Of a stretch of 6,560 bases of DNA, positions 1-6,560 are shown piece by piece. Every line of letters begins with the position of its first letter. The first letter of the stretch is position 1. This stretch comes from a bacterium HR41 (lineage in GTDB: Bacteria; Actinomycetota; Thermoleophilia; Solirubrobacterales; Thermoleophilaceae). Position numbers and translations under genes: made by a program. Location of the stretch: the NCBI GenBank assembly GCA_002898855.1, contig BEIR01000075.1, positions 1-6,560 of the forward strand, given 5' to 3'. Under the pieces are notes generated by a model. That model did no database searches, had not been told where the DNA came from, and worked only from the letters and a program-made list of their open reading frames with translations.

Positions 1-560
1 ACGTGCTCTGGTCGCTCGGTCCGCACGACGTGTTGGTGGTGCTAGTGATCGTCGGCGAGGAGCCCTGCGAGTGCTACGCGGTCGGCGAGAGCTTCGTCCG
101 CGACGAGATCGAAGACGTCGTGTTCTGTTATCTGCGCTTCCCGTCGGGCGTAGCGGCGCACCTGCACCTTTCGTGGCTCGATCCCCACAAGCAGAGGCGA
201 TTGACGGTCGTCGGTGCCCAGCGCATGGCCACGTTCGACGACATGGAGCTTGAGCGCAAGGTCACCGTCTACGACAAAGGTTTCGACCAGGAGTTCGAAA
301 GCTACGGCGAGTACATCGCTCGCAGCGGCGACATCTGGAGTCCGCGCGTGTCGAACGAGGAACCGCTACGGATCGAGTGCCGCCATTTCGTGGAGTGCAT
401 CGCCACAGGTAGGCGTCCGCGCTCCGACGAGCACTCCGGTCTGCGCGTCGTACGCGTGCTCGAGGCCCTGCAGCGTTCGCTCGACTCTCGCGCTAACGCA
501 GCGGCTACGGCCGGGTTGCCGCTTGCCGAGGCGCGGCCGACGTTCGAGATTCAAGGGTGA
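1..560 (+). CDS. Gfo/Idh/MocA-family oxidoreductase, C-terminal half (5' partial)
   Basis: The reading frame enters from the left window edge and ends at a TGA at 558-560, so about 185 C-terminal residues are visible. The GTG at position 3 is an internal codon. The visible part begins with LWSLGPHDV, which resembles the conserved GPHD stretch at the start of the substrate-binding alpha/beta domain of this family. A beta-sheet region follows ([23 protein letters not shown]), then the typical C-terminal stretch [38 protein letters not shown]. Full family members run about 330-360 residues; the missing N-terminal half would hold the Rossmann NAD(P)-binding fold. These enzymes oxidise or reduce a sugar ring carbon using NAD(P). 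Coupling to a downstream acyltransferase resembles WlbA/WbpB-type UDP-sugar 3-dehydrogenases, but that substrate is inferred. Family assignment is firm; specific function is open. Confidence 0.88.
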   Translation, partial: VLWSLGPHDVLVVLVIVGEEPCECYAVGESFVRDEIEDVVFCYLRFPSGVAAHLHLSWLDPHKQRRLTVVGAQRMATFDDMELERKVTVYDKGFDQEFESYGEYIARSGDIWSPRVSNEEPLRIECRHFVECIATGRRPRSDEHSGLRVVRVLEALQRSLDSRANAAATAGLPLAEARPTFEIQG

Positions 561-1259
561 GCCCTCCCGAGCCGTTCGCAGACCGAGTCGGGGGAGACGG
601 TGACCCGGCCGAGCCGCCGCGGTTCGTCGACCCCCGTGCCCGCCTCGGTGCGAGCTGCGAGATCGGGCCGTTCGCGGTCGTTCACGCTGGTGTCGAACTC
701 GGCGATCGTGTCGTCGTCCAAGACGGCGCGACGATCGGCAAACCGGTAGCCCTCGGGCAGCGGTCGCGGAACCGCGGCGAAGTTCCTGCCCGCACCCGCG
801 TCGGCGCAGGGACAGTGGTGGGCGCGGGCGCCGTAGTAGTGCAGGGCGCGACGATCGGCGCCGGCTGTGTAATCGGCGACCAGGCGCACGTCCGCGAGCG
901 TGCACGGATCGGCGACGGAACAGTTGTGGGCCGTGGCAGCGCAGTCGACTGCGACGTCGTCATCGGAGCACGCGTGCGCGTGCAGAGCAACTGCTACCTA
1001 GCTGCGACCGCAGTCATCGAGGACGACGTTTTCATCGGTCCCGGGGTGACGTTCACGAACGACCGCACTGCCGGGCGCCGCCCGCCAGGCGAGCCGTTAC
1101 GCGGTCCGCTCGTCCGCCGCGGCGCGCGCATCGGCGCGGGCGCAGTCTTGCTACCAGGCGTGACGGTGGGCGAGGACGCGTTCGTGGCCGCCGGAGCCGT
1201 GGTGACCCGCGACGTCCCGCCCGGCGAGCTGGTCGTCGGTACTCCCGCCCGCGTTCGCG

Positions 1260-1267
<8 letters not shown>
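557..1267 (+). CDS. Hexapeptide-repeat (left-handed beta-helix) acyltransferase
   Basis: This 236-residue protein starts at a GTG whose bases overlap the previous stop (GTGA), implying translational coupling with the dehydrogenase. After about 20 low-complexity residues it consists of [LIV]-G-x4 repeats (for example [22 protein letters not shown]), the signature of trimeric left-handed beta-helix acyltransferases. The stretch VQSNCYL...[17 protein letters not shown] (about 142-169) and the C-terminal coils [36 protein letters not shown] are typical of sugar N-acetyltransferases that use acetyl-CoA. WbpD/WlbB-type enzymes are about 190 residues; this one is longer because of an extra N-terminal helix segment with a repeat break near 62-80 ([14 protein letters not shown]). 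With the dehydrogenase it probably builds an N-acylated amino sugar nucleotide in the cytoplasm. No aminotransferase is visible, so the pathway is an inference. Serine or other O-acetyltransferase activity is a less likely alternative. Confidence 0.85.
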
Positions 1268-2608
<1,341 letters not shown>

Positions 2609-3511
2609 TCAGGAGTCGGCGCTGGCGACGAGGCGGATGCGCATATCCGGTCCCTGCATCGGCAAGGGGTCGCCGCAGATCTCGACCAGGCGCGAGACCG
2701 TGCGCCTGCCCACCTGCGCGCGCAAGCGCGTGAGCATGTCGTCGGCGAGGTCTAGCGCCTCGAGGCGCTCGCAGAGCCGCTCGAGCCGCTCGGCCGCCTC
2801 CAGCAGAGCGTCGCCGGCCAGCGCGTCGCGCGCGTTTTCGCGCACCGCCGCGACCGCTGCGCGTAGGTCTTCGAGCGGGCCGTCGGGCGGCCTGTCGGGC
2901 TGATTGGTCGTGACCACGATCGCCCGCTGGTTCTGCCACCGTTCGTTGACGAGCGAGTAGAGCTGTTCCAGCACCCACTCGGTTTGTCGCTCCGCGCCGA
3001 GATCGTCGAGCACCAAGAGATCGACCTCGCAGAGACGGCGGAAGAGCTCGAGGTACGTCGTGCCTGCGCCGTCGAACGTCTGGCGGATCCGCGCCAACAG
3101 CTGGGGCACTGAGTAGACCGCCACCGAACGACCGGCGCGCTCCGCTTTCATCGCGACAAGCATCGCCAGCGACGTTTTGCCGGTGCCGACGTCGCCGTGG
3201 AACCAAAGTCCGCGACCCTCGTCGAGGTTTTCGTCGATCCGCTCGCAGTACTCGCGTACGTACTCGACGATCGTCGGGTCGAGATCGGCGATCGGGCGGC
3301 GATGGAAGTCGAGCCCGCGAAAGCGGCGCGGAACAGTCGTTCCGAGCGCGCGCGCGGCGCTGCGCGCGATCAGCCGCTCACGGCATTCGCAGGGGCGCGC
3401 GTCGTGGCTGTCGTCGGCAAGGATCCAGCCGCTGCCGTCGCAGCGCCCGAACGGACAGCGTTCCGGCTCGTCGTCCCGTGTGCGCGGATGTCGGAACCAG
3501 TCGACGGTCAT
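2609..3511 (-). CDS. dnaC: DnaC/DnaI-like AAA+ ATPase, probable helicase loader
   Basis: This 300-residue AAA+ protein lies directly downstream of dnaB and is probably the factor that loads DnaB helicase onto DNA. The N-terminus has four cysteines (C19, C24, C41, C43, in CPFGRCDGSGW and CECR), resembling the zinc-binding N-terminal domain of DnaI-type loaders. Walker A is GDVGTGKT (106-113), Walker B is LLVLDD (165-170), and the sensor-1 strand is IVVTTN ending at N203. The arginine-finger segment GRRTVSRLVEICG (268-280) matches the end of DnaC/DnaI proteins. Between N203 and that segment lie about 65 residues, rich in Ala, Glu, Arg and Leu and strongly helical; this is clearly longer than the short linker usual in the family. 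The ATG at 3511 has no good Shine-Dalgarno and no alternative upstream start in frame. It overlaps the stop of a small ORF (ATGA), so coupling is plausible. The IstB transposition-helper branch of the family is an alternative, but no transposase is nearby. Confidence 0.88.
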   Translation of the reverse strand: MTVDWFRHPRTRDDEPERCPFGRCDGSGWILADDSHDARPCECRERLIARSAARALGTTVPRRFRGLDFHRRPIADLDPTIVEYVREYCERIDENLDEGRGLWFHGDVGTGKTSLAMLVAMKAERAGRSVAVYSVPQLLARIRQTFDGAGTTYLELFRRLCEVDLLVLDDLGAERQTEWVLEQLYSLVNERWQNQRAIVVTTNQPDRPPDGPLEDLRAAVAAVRENARDALAGDALLEAAERLERLCERLEALDLADDMLTRLRAQVGRRTVSRLVEICGDPLPMQGPDMRIRLVASADS

Positions 3512-3600
3512 CGGCGTTCGGTCGCCCGCAGCGCTCTGATCGGTCGACGAGCGGGAGTCGTGCCGGCCTGGAGCGTCGGTCGCTGGGGGCGGATTCGCAT
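3508..3600 (-). CDS. Candidate 30-residue arginine-rich small ORF bridging dnaB and the loader gene
   Basis: An ATG at 3600-3598 overlaps the dnaB stop (TGATG), and its own TGA (3510-3508) overlaps the ATG of the loader gene (ATGA). The ORF therefore fills the 88-nt gap exactly. The peptide begins MRIRPQRPTLQ and ends RALRATERR, with ten arginines in 30 residues and no acidic residue except one Glu near the end. A Shine-Dalgarno-like GAGGTGGAGG lies upstream, with GAGGT 9 nt from the ATG. The sequence codes in the dnaB C-terminus, so it may be incidental. Possible roles are a coupling relay that delivers ribosomes to the loader start, or a small basic peptide. No homology can be claimed. Confidence 0.3.
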   Translation of the reverse strand: MRIRPQRPTLQAGTTPARRPIRALRATERR

Positions 3601-4988
3601 CAGACCTCCACCTCGACTGGGCTGGTGGCCGGCTCGCGATAGAGGTTCGCGAAGCGCGGGTACTTCGGGAGGAAGGTGAGCGTGACCTCGCCGATCGGGC
3701 CGTTGCGGTGCTTGGCGATGATCACGTCGGCCTCGCCGGGACGCTCGGATTCGGCGTTGTAGTACTCGTCGCGGTAGATGAACATCACGAGGTCGGCGTC
3801 CTGCTCGACCTGCCCCGACTCGCGCAGATCCGAAAGCATCGGGATCGGCGGGTTGCGCGACTCCACCGCGCGTGACAGCTGCGAGACGGCGATCACCGGC
3901 ACCTCCAGCTCGCGTGCGAGGATCTTCAACCCGCGGCTTATGCGTCCGACCTGTTCGACGCGGCTGTCGGCGGTGGTGTCGGGTCGAACGAGTTGCAGGT
4001 AGTCGACGATCACCAGGCCGAGTCCGTGGCGAGCCTTGAGACGACGTGCTTTGGCGCGGATCTCGAGCACGCTTATGTCGCTCGAGTCGTCGATGAACAG
4101 CGGAGCGCGCGCGAGCTGCTCGACCGCGCGCAACACCTTCGGCCAGCGGTCGCTCTTCACCCGTCCTTTACGCAGCTCGTCGCTCGACAAGCGCGCTCGC
4201 GACGCGATGAAGCGGTGGGCGAGCTCTGTCTCGGACATCTCGAGCGAGAACAACGCCACCGGCACGCCAGCGTCGACGGCGGCGTTCTCGGCGATGTTGG
4301 TAGCAAGAGCTGACTTGCCCATCGACGGCCGCGCGGCGAGAACGATCAGGTTGCCGGGCTGGAAACCACCGGTGAGGTCGTCGATGTCCGAGAACCCCGA
4401 CGGGACCCCGGTGAGGTGGAGCCCCTTGCGCGAGAGCTCCTCGAGCTTGTCGACCTCCTCGTGGAGGACGTCCTCGAGCGAGCGCATCTCGCCGCGGCCC
4501 TCGTCGTGCCCGATGCGGAACAGGGCGTTCTCCGCCCAAGCGATCAGTTCCCGCGGGTCGCCCGGCTCGGCGAGCACGCGCCGCTCGATCTCTTGCGCGG
4601 CATCGAGCAGGCGACGCAGCTGGGCGTGCTCCTTGACGATGCGCGCGTAGTCGAGGAAGGCACCCAGCGACGGCACGACGGTGGGTAGCGACTGCACGTA
4701 CTCCTCGCCGCCGGCGCGCTCGAGCTCCCCATTGCGGCGCAGGTCGTCGCAGACCGTGACCGTGTTGACGGCCTCGGGCTCCGCCCGCTCCTTGAGGCGG
4801 ATCATGGCTCGGAAGATGAGCTGGTGGCGGGGGCGGTAGAAGTCGTCGGGACGAAGCCCGACATCGAGCAGCACCGCGTCGAGGGCTTGATCGCTCAGGA
4901 GAATCGTCCCCAGCAGCGACGCCTCGGCCTCGACGTTGTGGGGCGGCGCTACGCTCGTTGGCTCGGGGCTAGCGCCGGTGGCGCCCAT
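3600..4988 (-). CDS. dnaB: Replicative DNA helicase DnaB
   Basis: DnaB is the hexameric 5'-3' helicase that unwinds DNA at the replication fork. From the ATG at 4988 the protein is 462 residues, the usual size. The N-terminal helical domain begins at PPHNVEAEASLLGTILL (15-31). A linker follows, and the RecA-like domain opens with TGVPSGFSDIDDLTGGFQPGNLIVLAARPSMGKS (Walker A, 219-226). Further motifs are SLEMS with catalytic Glu250, IVDYLQL (Walker B, 327-333), VIAVSQLSR, LSDLRESGQVEQDADLVMFIYRDEYY, and KHRNGP with the likely arginine finger Arg428. No intein interrupts it. The chosen ATG lies 13 nt after the rplI stop. The frame stays open to a GTG at 5045 inside rplI, which would add 19 basic, Ser/Pro-rich residues; that longer form has a GAGGT 8 nt upstream and cannot be excluded. 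The adjacent DnaC/DnaI-like gene is its likely loader. Confidence 0.97.
   Translation of the reverse strand: MGATGASPEPTSVAPPHNVEAEASLLGTILLSDQALDAVLLDVGLRPDDFYRPRHQLIFRAMIRLKERAEPEAVNTVTVCDDLRRNGELERAGGEEYVQSLPTVVPSLGAFLDYARIVKEHAQLRRLLDAAQEIERRVLAEPGDPRELIAWAENALFRIGHDEGRGEMRSLEDVLHEEVDKLEELSRKGLHLTGVPSGFSDIDDLTGGFQPGNLIVLAARPSMGKSALATNIAENAAVDAGVPVALFSLEMSETELAHRFIASRARLSSDELRKGRVKSDRWPKVLRAVEQLARAPLFIDDSSDISVLEIRAKARRLKARHGLGLVIVDYLQLVRPDTTADSRVEQVGRISRGLKILARELEVPVIAVSQLSRAVESRNPPIPMLSDLRESGQVEQDADLVMFIYRDEYYNAESERPGEADVIIAKHRNGPIGEVTLTFLPKYPRFANLYREPATSPVEVEV
3605..3614 (-). promoter_or_regulatory. Shine-Dalgarno-like site ahead of the small ORF
   Basis: On the minus strand the sequence GAGGTGGAGG sits within the last codons of dnaB (Val-Glu-Val-Glu-Val). 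The first GAGGT ends 9 nt before the ATG at 3600; the second GGAGG ends 4 nt before it. It is much stronger than anything ahead of the loader ATG at 3511. Confidence 0.4.
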
Positions 4989-5001
4989 CGCTTGGGGCGA
5001 T

Positions 5002-5454
5002 CTAGCTGTCGGGGGTGACGATCGTCTTGACCTGGGCCGTGACACCCTCGGCGACCTCGACCGTGACCATGTGTGTCCCGGTCGTGCGGATCGGATCCTC
5101 GAGACGAACCTTGCGCCGGTCGATCTTCACGCCGCGCGCCTCGCGGATGGCGTCGACGATCTCCTTCGCCGTGACCGAGCCGAACAGACGCCCGTCGTCG
5201 CCAGCGGCATGAGGGATCGTGAGCACGGTGCGACGCAACAGCGTCGCCGTCTCCTCAGCGCGCTGCTGCGCCTCGCGCCGTGCGCGCTCCGCTGCTTCCC
5301 GACGTCGCTCAGCCTCGGCGATCAGCGCTGGGGTCGCCACCTGCGCAAGCCGCCGCGGCACGAGGTAGTTGCGCAAGTAGCCGGGGGCGACGTCAACGAC
5401 CTCGCCACGGCCTCCGAGACCTTCGACGTCCTGGGTGAGGATCGCCTTGGCCAT
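5002..5454 (-). CDS. rplI: 50S ribosomal protein bL9
   Basis: bL9 is a two-domain protein of the large ribosomal subunit that binds 23S rRNA near the L1 stalk and helps maintain reading frame. The 150-residue length is normal. The N-terminal domain shows MAKAILTQDVEGLGGRGEVVDVAPGYLRNYLVPRRLA, including the signature PGYLRNYLVP at 24-33. A long charged connecting helix follows (about 44-70, AEAERRREAAERARREAQQRAEE). The C-terminal domain contains DGRLFGSVTAKEIVDAI, typical of the family. The ATG at 5454 is 6 nt past the rpsR stop, so translation is probably coupled. dnaB starts 13 nt downstream. Nothing is truncated. Confidence 0.97.
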   Translation of the reverse strand: MAKAILTQDVEGLGGRGEVVDVAPGYLRNYLVPRRLAQVATPALIAEAERRREAAERARREAQQRAEETATLLRRTVLTIPHAAGDDGRLFGSVTAKEIVDAIREARGVKIDRRKVRLEDPIRTTGTHMVTVEVAEGVTAQVKTIVTPDS

Positions 5455-5460
5455 CGGCTA

Positions 5461-5727
5461 CTACTTCTCGATCACGTACGGCAGCAGCGCGAGTTCGCGC
5501 GCTCGCTTGATCGCACGCGCCAACTGAGACTGGTGGCGGCGGCAGCAGCCAGTGACTCGCGACGAGCGGATCTTCCCTTTGTCGCTCAGAAAGCGACGCA
5601 AACCCTCGGCGTCGCGGTAGTCGACCGTGTCGATCTTGTCGCGGCAGAACGGGCACGGCTTGCGCTTGGTAGGACCGGCACCGCTGCGCTTGTCACGGCG
5701 ACGCTTCTGTCTTTGCTTCTTGGCCAC
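5461..5727 (-). CDS. rpsR: 30S ribosomal protein bS18
   Basis: bS18 is a small-subunit protein that pairs with bS6 on the 16S rRNA platform. The 88-residue protein has a basic N-terminus (MAKKQRQKRRRDKR), then KPCPFC (Cys25, Cys28), DYRDAEGLRRFLSDKGKIRSSRVTGCCRRHQ (Cys61, Cys62), and the conserved tail LARAIKRARELALLPYV. The two cysteine pairs mark the zinc-binding (C+) form of S18. It starts at GTG, the only start that gives the normal N-terminus; no strong Shine-Dalgarno is visible. The stop is followed at once by a second in-frame TAG. It lies 53 nt downstream of ssb and 6 nt upstream of rplI. Its usual partner gene rpsF is not in the window. Confidence 0.97.
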   Translation of the reverse strand: MAKKQRQKRRRDKRSGAGPTKRKPCPFCRDKIDTVDYRDAEGLRRFLSDKGKIRSSRVTGCCRRHQSQLARAIKRARELALLPYVIEK

Positions 5728-5780
5728 GCTGGCTGGTCAGGTTGCGTTCGGAACTCGCTGTCTGAAGGGTTGTCAGGTGC
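5728..5780 (-). other. ssb-rpsR intergenic spacer
   Basis: This 53-nt gap is the longest between confident genes within the minus-strand cluster apart from the dnaB-loader gap of 88 nt. It holds an ACCTGAC repeated twice, about 30 nt apart, and no convincing hairpin with a T-run, so readthrough from ssb into rpsR is expected. No promoter-like pair was recognised. Confidence 0.4.
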
Positions 5781-6236
5781 TCAGAAGGGGATGTCGTCGG
5801 TGGCGTTGCCCACCCCGACCGGCGCGTCCTCGAAATCGGACGTGTCAGCGGGAATGCCGTCCTGCGGCTCGAAGCGCGAGACGCTGTCGGCGCCGTCGCG
5901 CGAGCCCAGGAACTGAACCGAGTCAGCGATGATATCGATTGCCTGGCGCTTGTTGCCGTTCTGATCGACCCACTCTCGCCACTCGAGGCGCCCGTCGATC
6001 GCCACCGCCCGTCCCTTTTGCAGGTACTGGGCGCAGTTCTCGCCTTGTGCGCCCCACACCGTGACGTCAAAGTAGTTCGGCTTGTCCACCCAATTACCCG
6101 TGCCGGGATCGCGGCGGCGCGTGTTGCAAGCGATCCTTAGCTTGCAGACCGAAGTGCCGTTGGGTGTGGAGCGAAGTTCGGGGTCGCGGGTGAGATTGCC
6201 GGTGATAACGACCCGGTTGATGTTGGTGGCTGCCAT
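5781..6236 (-). CDS. ssb: Single-stranded DNA-binding protein SSB
   Basis: SSB coats single-stranded DNA during replication, repair and recombination. The 151-residue protein has the OB-fold opening NRVVITGNLTRDPELRSTPNGTSVCKLRIACN (7-38), aromatic DNA-contact positions around Trp49, Tyr55, Phe56 and Trp61, and the stretch YLQKGRAVAIDGRLEWREWVDQNGNKRQAIDIIADSVQFLG. A short acidic and Gly-containing linker leads to the C-terminal tip DDIPF (147-151), which recruits partner replication proteins. The tail is short, about 40 residues after the OB fold. The ATG at 6236 has a clear AGGAGG 10 nt upstream. It is the first gene of the visible cluster; the 324 nt upstream hold no recognised gene. A short Q- or G-rich linker expansion is absent. 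Confidence 0.98.
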   Translation of the reverse strand: MAATNINRVVITGNLTRDPELRSTPNGTSVCKLRIACNTRRRDPGTGNWVDKPNYFDVTVWGAQGENCAQYLQKGRAVAIDGRLEWREWVDQNGNKRQAIDIIADSVQFLGSRDGADSVSRFEPQDGIPADTSDFEDAPVGVGNATDDIPF

Positions 6237-6246
6237 CGCTGCGATG

Positions 6247-6252
6247 CCTCCT
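6247..6252 (-). promoter_or_regulatory. Shine-Dalgarno of ssb
   Basis: Minus-strand AGGAGG, a perfect consensus, ends 10 nt before the ssb ATG at 6236. It is the strongest ribosome binding site in the window and fixes the ssb start. Confidence 0.85.
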
Positions 6253-6323
6253 GGCTGCGGACTTGCGCGTTCGGGAAACTGAATGTTCGACGCCGCCCCC
6301 CGAGGTTAACCGTGCCGACGGCT

Positions 6324-6379
6324 GCCACCAGAAGGAAGACGCGGACTAATACCGCATTCTGCGCCATTTCCGTGGTGGC
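6324..6379 (-). ncRNA. Candidate structured 5' leader hairpin upstream of ssb
   Basis: On the minus strand GCCACCA (6379-6373) pairs with TGGTGGC (6330-6324), a perfect 7-bp outer stem. Inside it, GGAA (6371-6368 on plus as TTCC) can pair with TTCC (6337-6334), and GCGG/CCGC (6355-6352 with 6344-6341) closes a 7-nt loop TATTAGT. The result is a three-tier 56-nt hairpin ending 87 nt before the ssb ATG. It may be a regulatory leader for the ssb-rpsR unit, but it fits no riboswitch or leader family that I can recognise. Confidence 0.3.
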
Positions 6380-6384
6380 TGTCG

Positions 6385-6428
6385 CCGGCGGCTCTCGAGC
6401 CGAGTGGTGCCATCTTTGACGCCGCCGG
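6385..6428 (-). repeat. GC-rich inverted repeat in the ssb upstream region
   Basis: CCGGCGGC (6385-6392) and GCCGCCGG (6421-6428) are perfect 8-nt reverse complements around a 28-nt loop. An alternative smaller hairpin, CGGCT-CTCG-AGCCG (6389-6402), overlaps one arm, so two mutually exclusive folds are possible. It lies 5 nt from the 56-nt hairpin. No T-tract follows on either strand, which argues against a simple terminator. Confidence 0.4.
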
Positions 6429-6527
6429 TGCCGCTACCGCGACAACGCAGCGCCACCTTGCTAAGCGCTCGAGCCCGGGGATTTCACCCCTCAGCGGTCG
6501 AAGTCCACACTCCTCGCAACGTTCGAC

Positions 6528-6547
6528 ACCGATCGGCGGGGATCGGT
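6528..6547. repeat. Short inverted repeat near the right window edge
   Basis: ACCGATC (6528-6534) and GATCGGT (6541-6547) form a perfect 7-bp stem around a 6-nt GGCGGG loop. With no T-run it cannot be called a terminator. It could be the end of an upstream gene's transcript or chance in GC-rich DNA. Confidence 0.3.
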
Positions 6548-6560
6548 CCGTCAGCTGGAA

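Larger units (their letters stand above)
6237..6560. other. Gene-poor region upstream of ssb
   Basis: No known gene is recognised in these 324 nt on either strand. The rpsF gene that usually precedes ssb is not here in any frame. One minus-strand frame is open from the window edge to a TAA at 6308-6306 (84 codons), with a CxxC near its start, but its latter half runs through the inverted repeats and looks non-coding. No convincing -35/-10 promoter pair could be named. Confidence 0.6.

Noticed and set aside
5458..5463. Tandem in-frame TAG TAG at the end of rpsR.
   Set aside because: Double stops are a common safeguard or chance event; no sign of readthrough or recoding.
4936..5916. Plus-strand frame of 326 codons opposite dnaB, rplI, rpsR and ssb.
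   Set aside because: Shadow of four well-supported minus-strand genes; composition is atypical and no family is recognised.
6304..6311. GGTTAACC palindrome as an operator.
   Set aside because: Eight bases alone, without a second copy or a recognisable regulator site, is not enough.
6345..6350. Minus-strand TATTAG as a -10 promoter element for ssb.
   Set aside because: It matches the consensus at only four of six positions, has no -35 partner at the right spacing, and lies in the loop of the predicted hairpin.
6471..6487. Minus-strand GTGAAATCCCCGGGCTC resembles a stretch of bacterial 16S rRNA as I remember it, and plus-strand ACTAATACCGCAT (6345-6357) resembles another.
   Set aside because: The two matches are on opposite strands, too close together for their 16S positions, and the flanking bases do not continue the rRNA sequence. 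Chance or low-complexity similarity is more likely than an rRNA fragment.
6306..6560. Minus-strand frame open from the right edge for 84 codons, with CEECG near its start, as a possible C-terminal end of an upstream gene.
   Set aside because: No recognisable domain, weak third-position GC bias, and its second half is occupied by inverted repeats. Long open frames are common by chance at this GC content.

Overview
The window is GC-rich chromosomal DNA from a bacterium. The minus strand carries a replication and ribosomal-protein cluster in the order ssb, rpsR, rplI, dnaB, a DnaC/DnaI-type ATPase gene, purA. The rplI-dnaB-purA order is familiar from Gram-positive genomes. The high GC content and protein flavour suggest a deep-branching actinobacterium such as Thermoleophilia. 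That placement is inferred from style and gene order, not from a search.

Positions 1-1267, plus strand: the C-terminal half of a Gfo/Idh/MocA-type NAD(P)-dependent dehydrogenase, cut by the left window edge, overlaps a left-handed beta-helix (hexapeptide-repeat) acyltransferase by a GTGA junction. The pair fits modification of a nucleotide sugar for surface polysaccharide, with oxidation at a ring carbon and N-acylation of an amino sugar. The exact substrate cannot be read from the sequence.

Positions 1268-6236, minus strand: six confident genes lie tightly packed. SSB binds single-stranded DNA. S18 and L9 are ribosomal proteins. DnaB is the replicative helicase. The DnaC/DnaI-like ATPase is probably its loader. 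PurA makes the AMP precursor adenylosuccinate. All gaps are 53 nt or less, so one transcript is likely. The dnaB-to-loader gap is exactly filled by a 30-codon arginine-rich small ORF that overlaps both neighbours and has its own Shine-Dalgarno-like sequence. The plus-strand acyltransferase and purA converge with zero bases between their stop codons, inside a perfect inverted repeat.

Positions 6237-6560: no recognisable gene. The rpsF (S6) gene that usually precedes ssb is absent from this stretch. On the strand that would be transcribed towards ssb there is a strong Shine-Dalgarno and two adjacent inverted repeats, one of them a three-tier 56-nt hairpin. This is a candidate structured 5' leader. 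It and the small ORF are the most interesting unexplained items. No mobile element, CRISPR array, tRNA or rRNA gene was seen.
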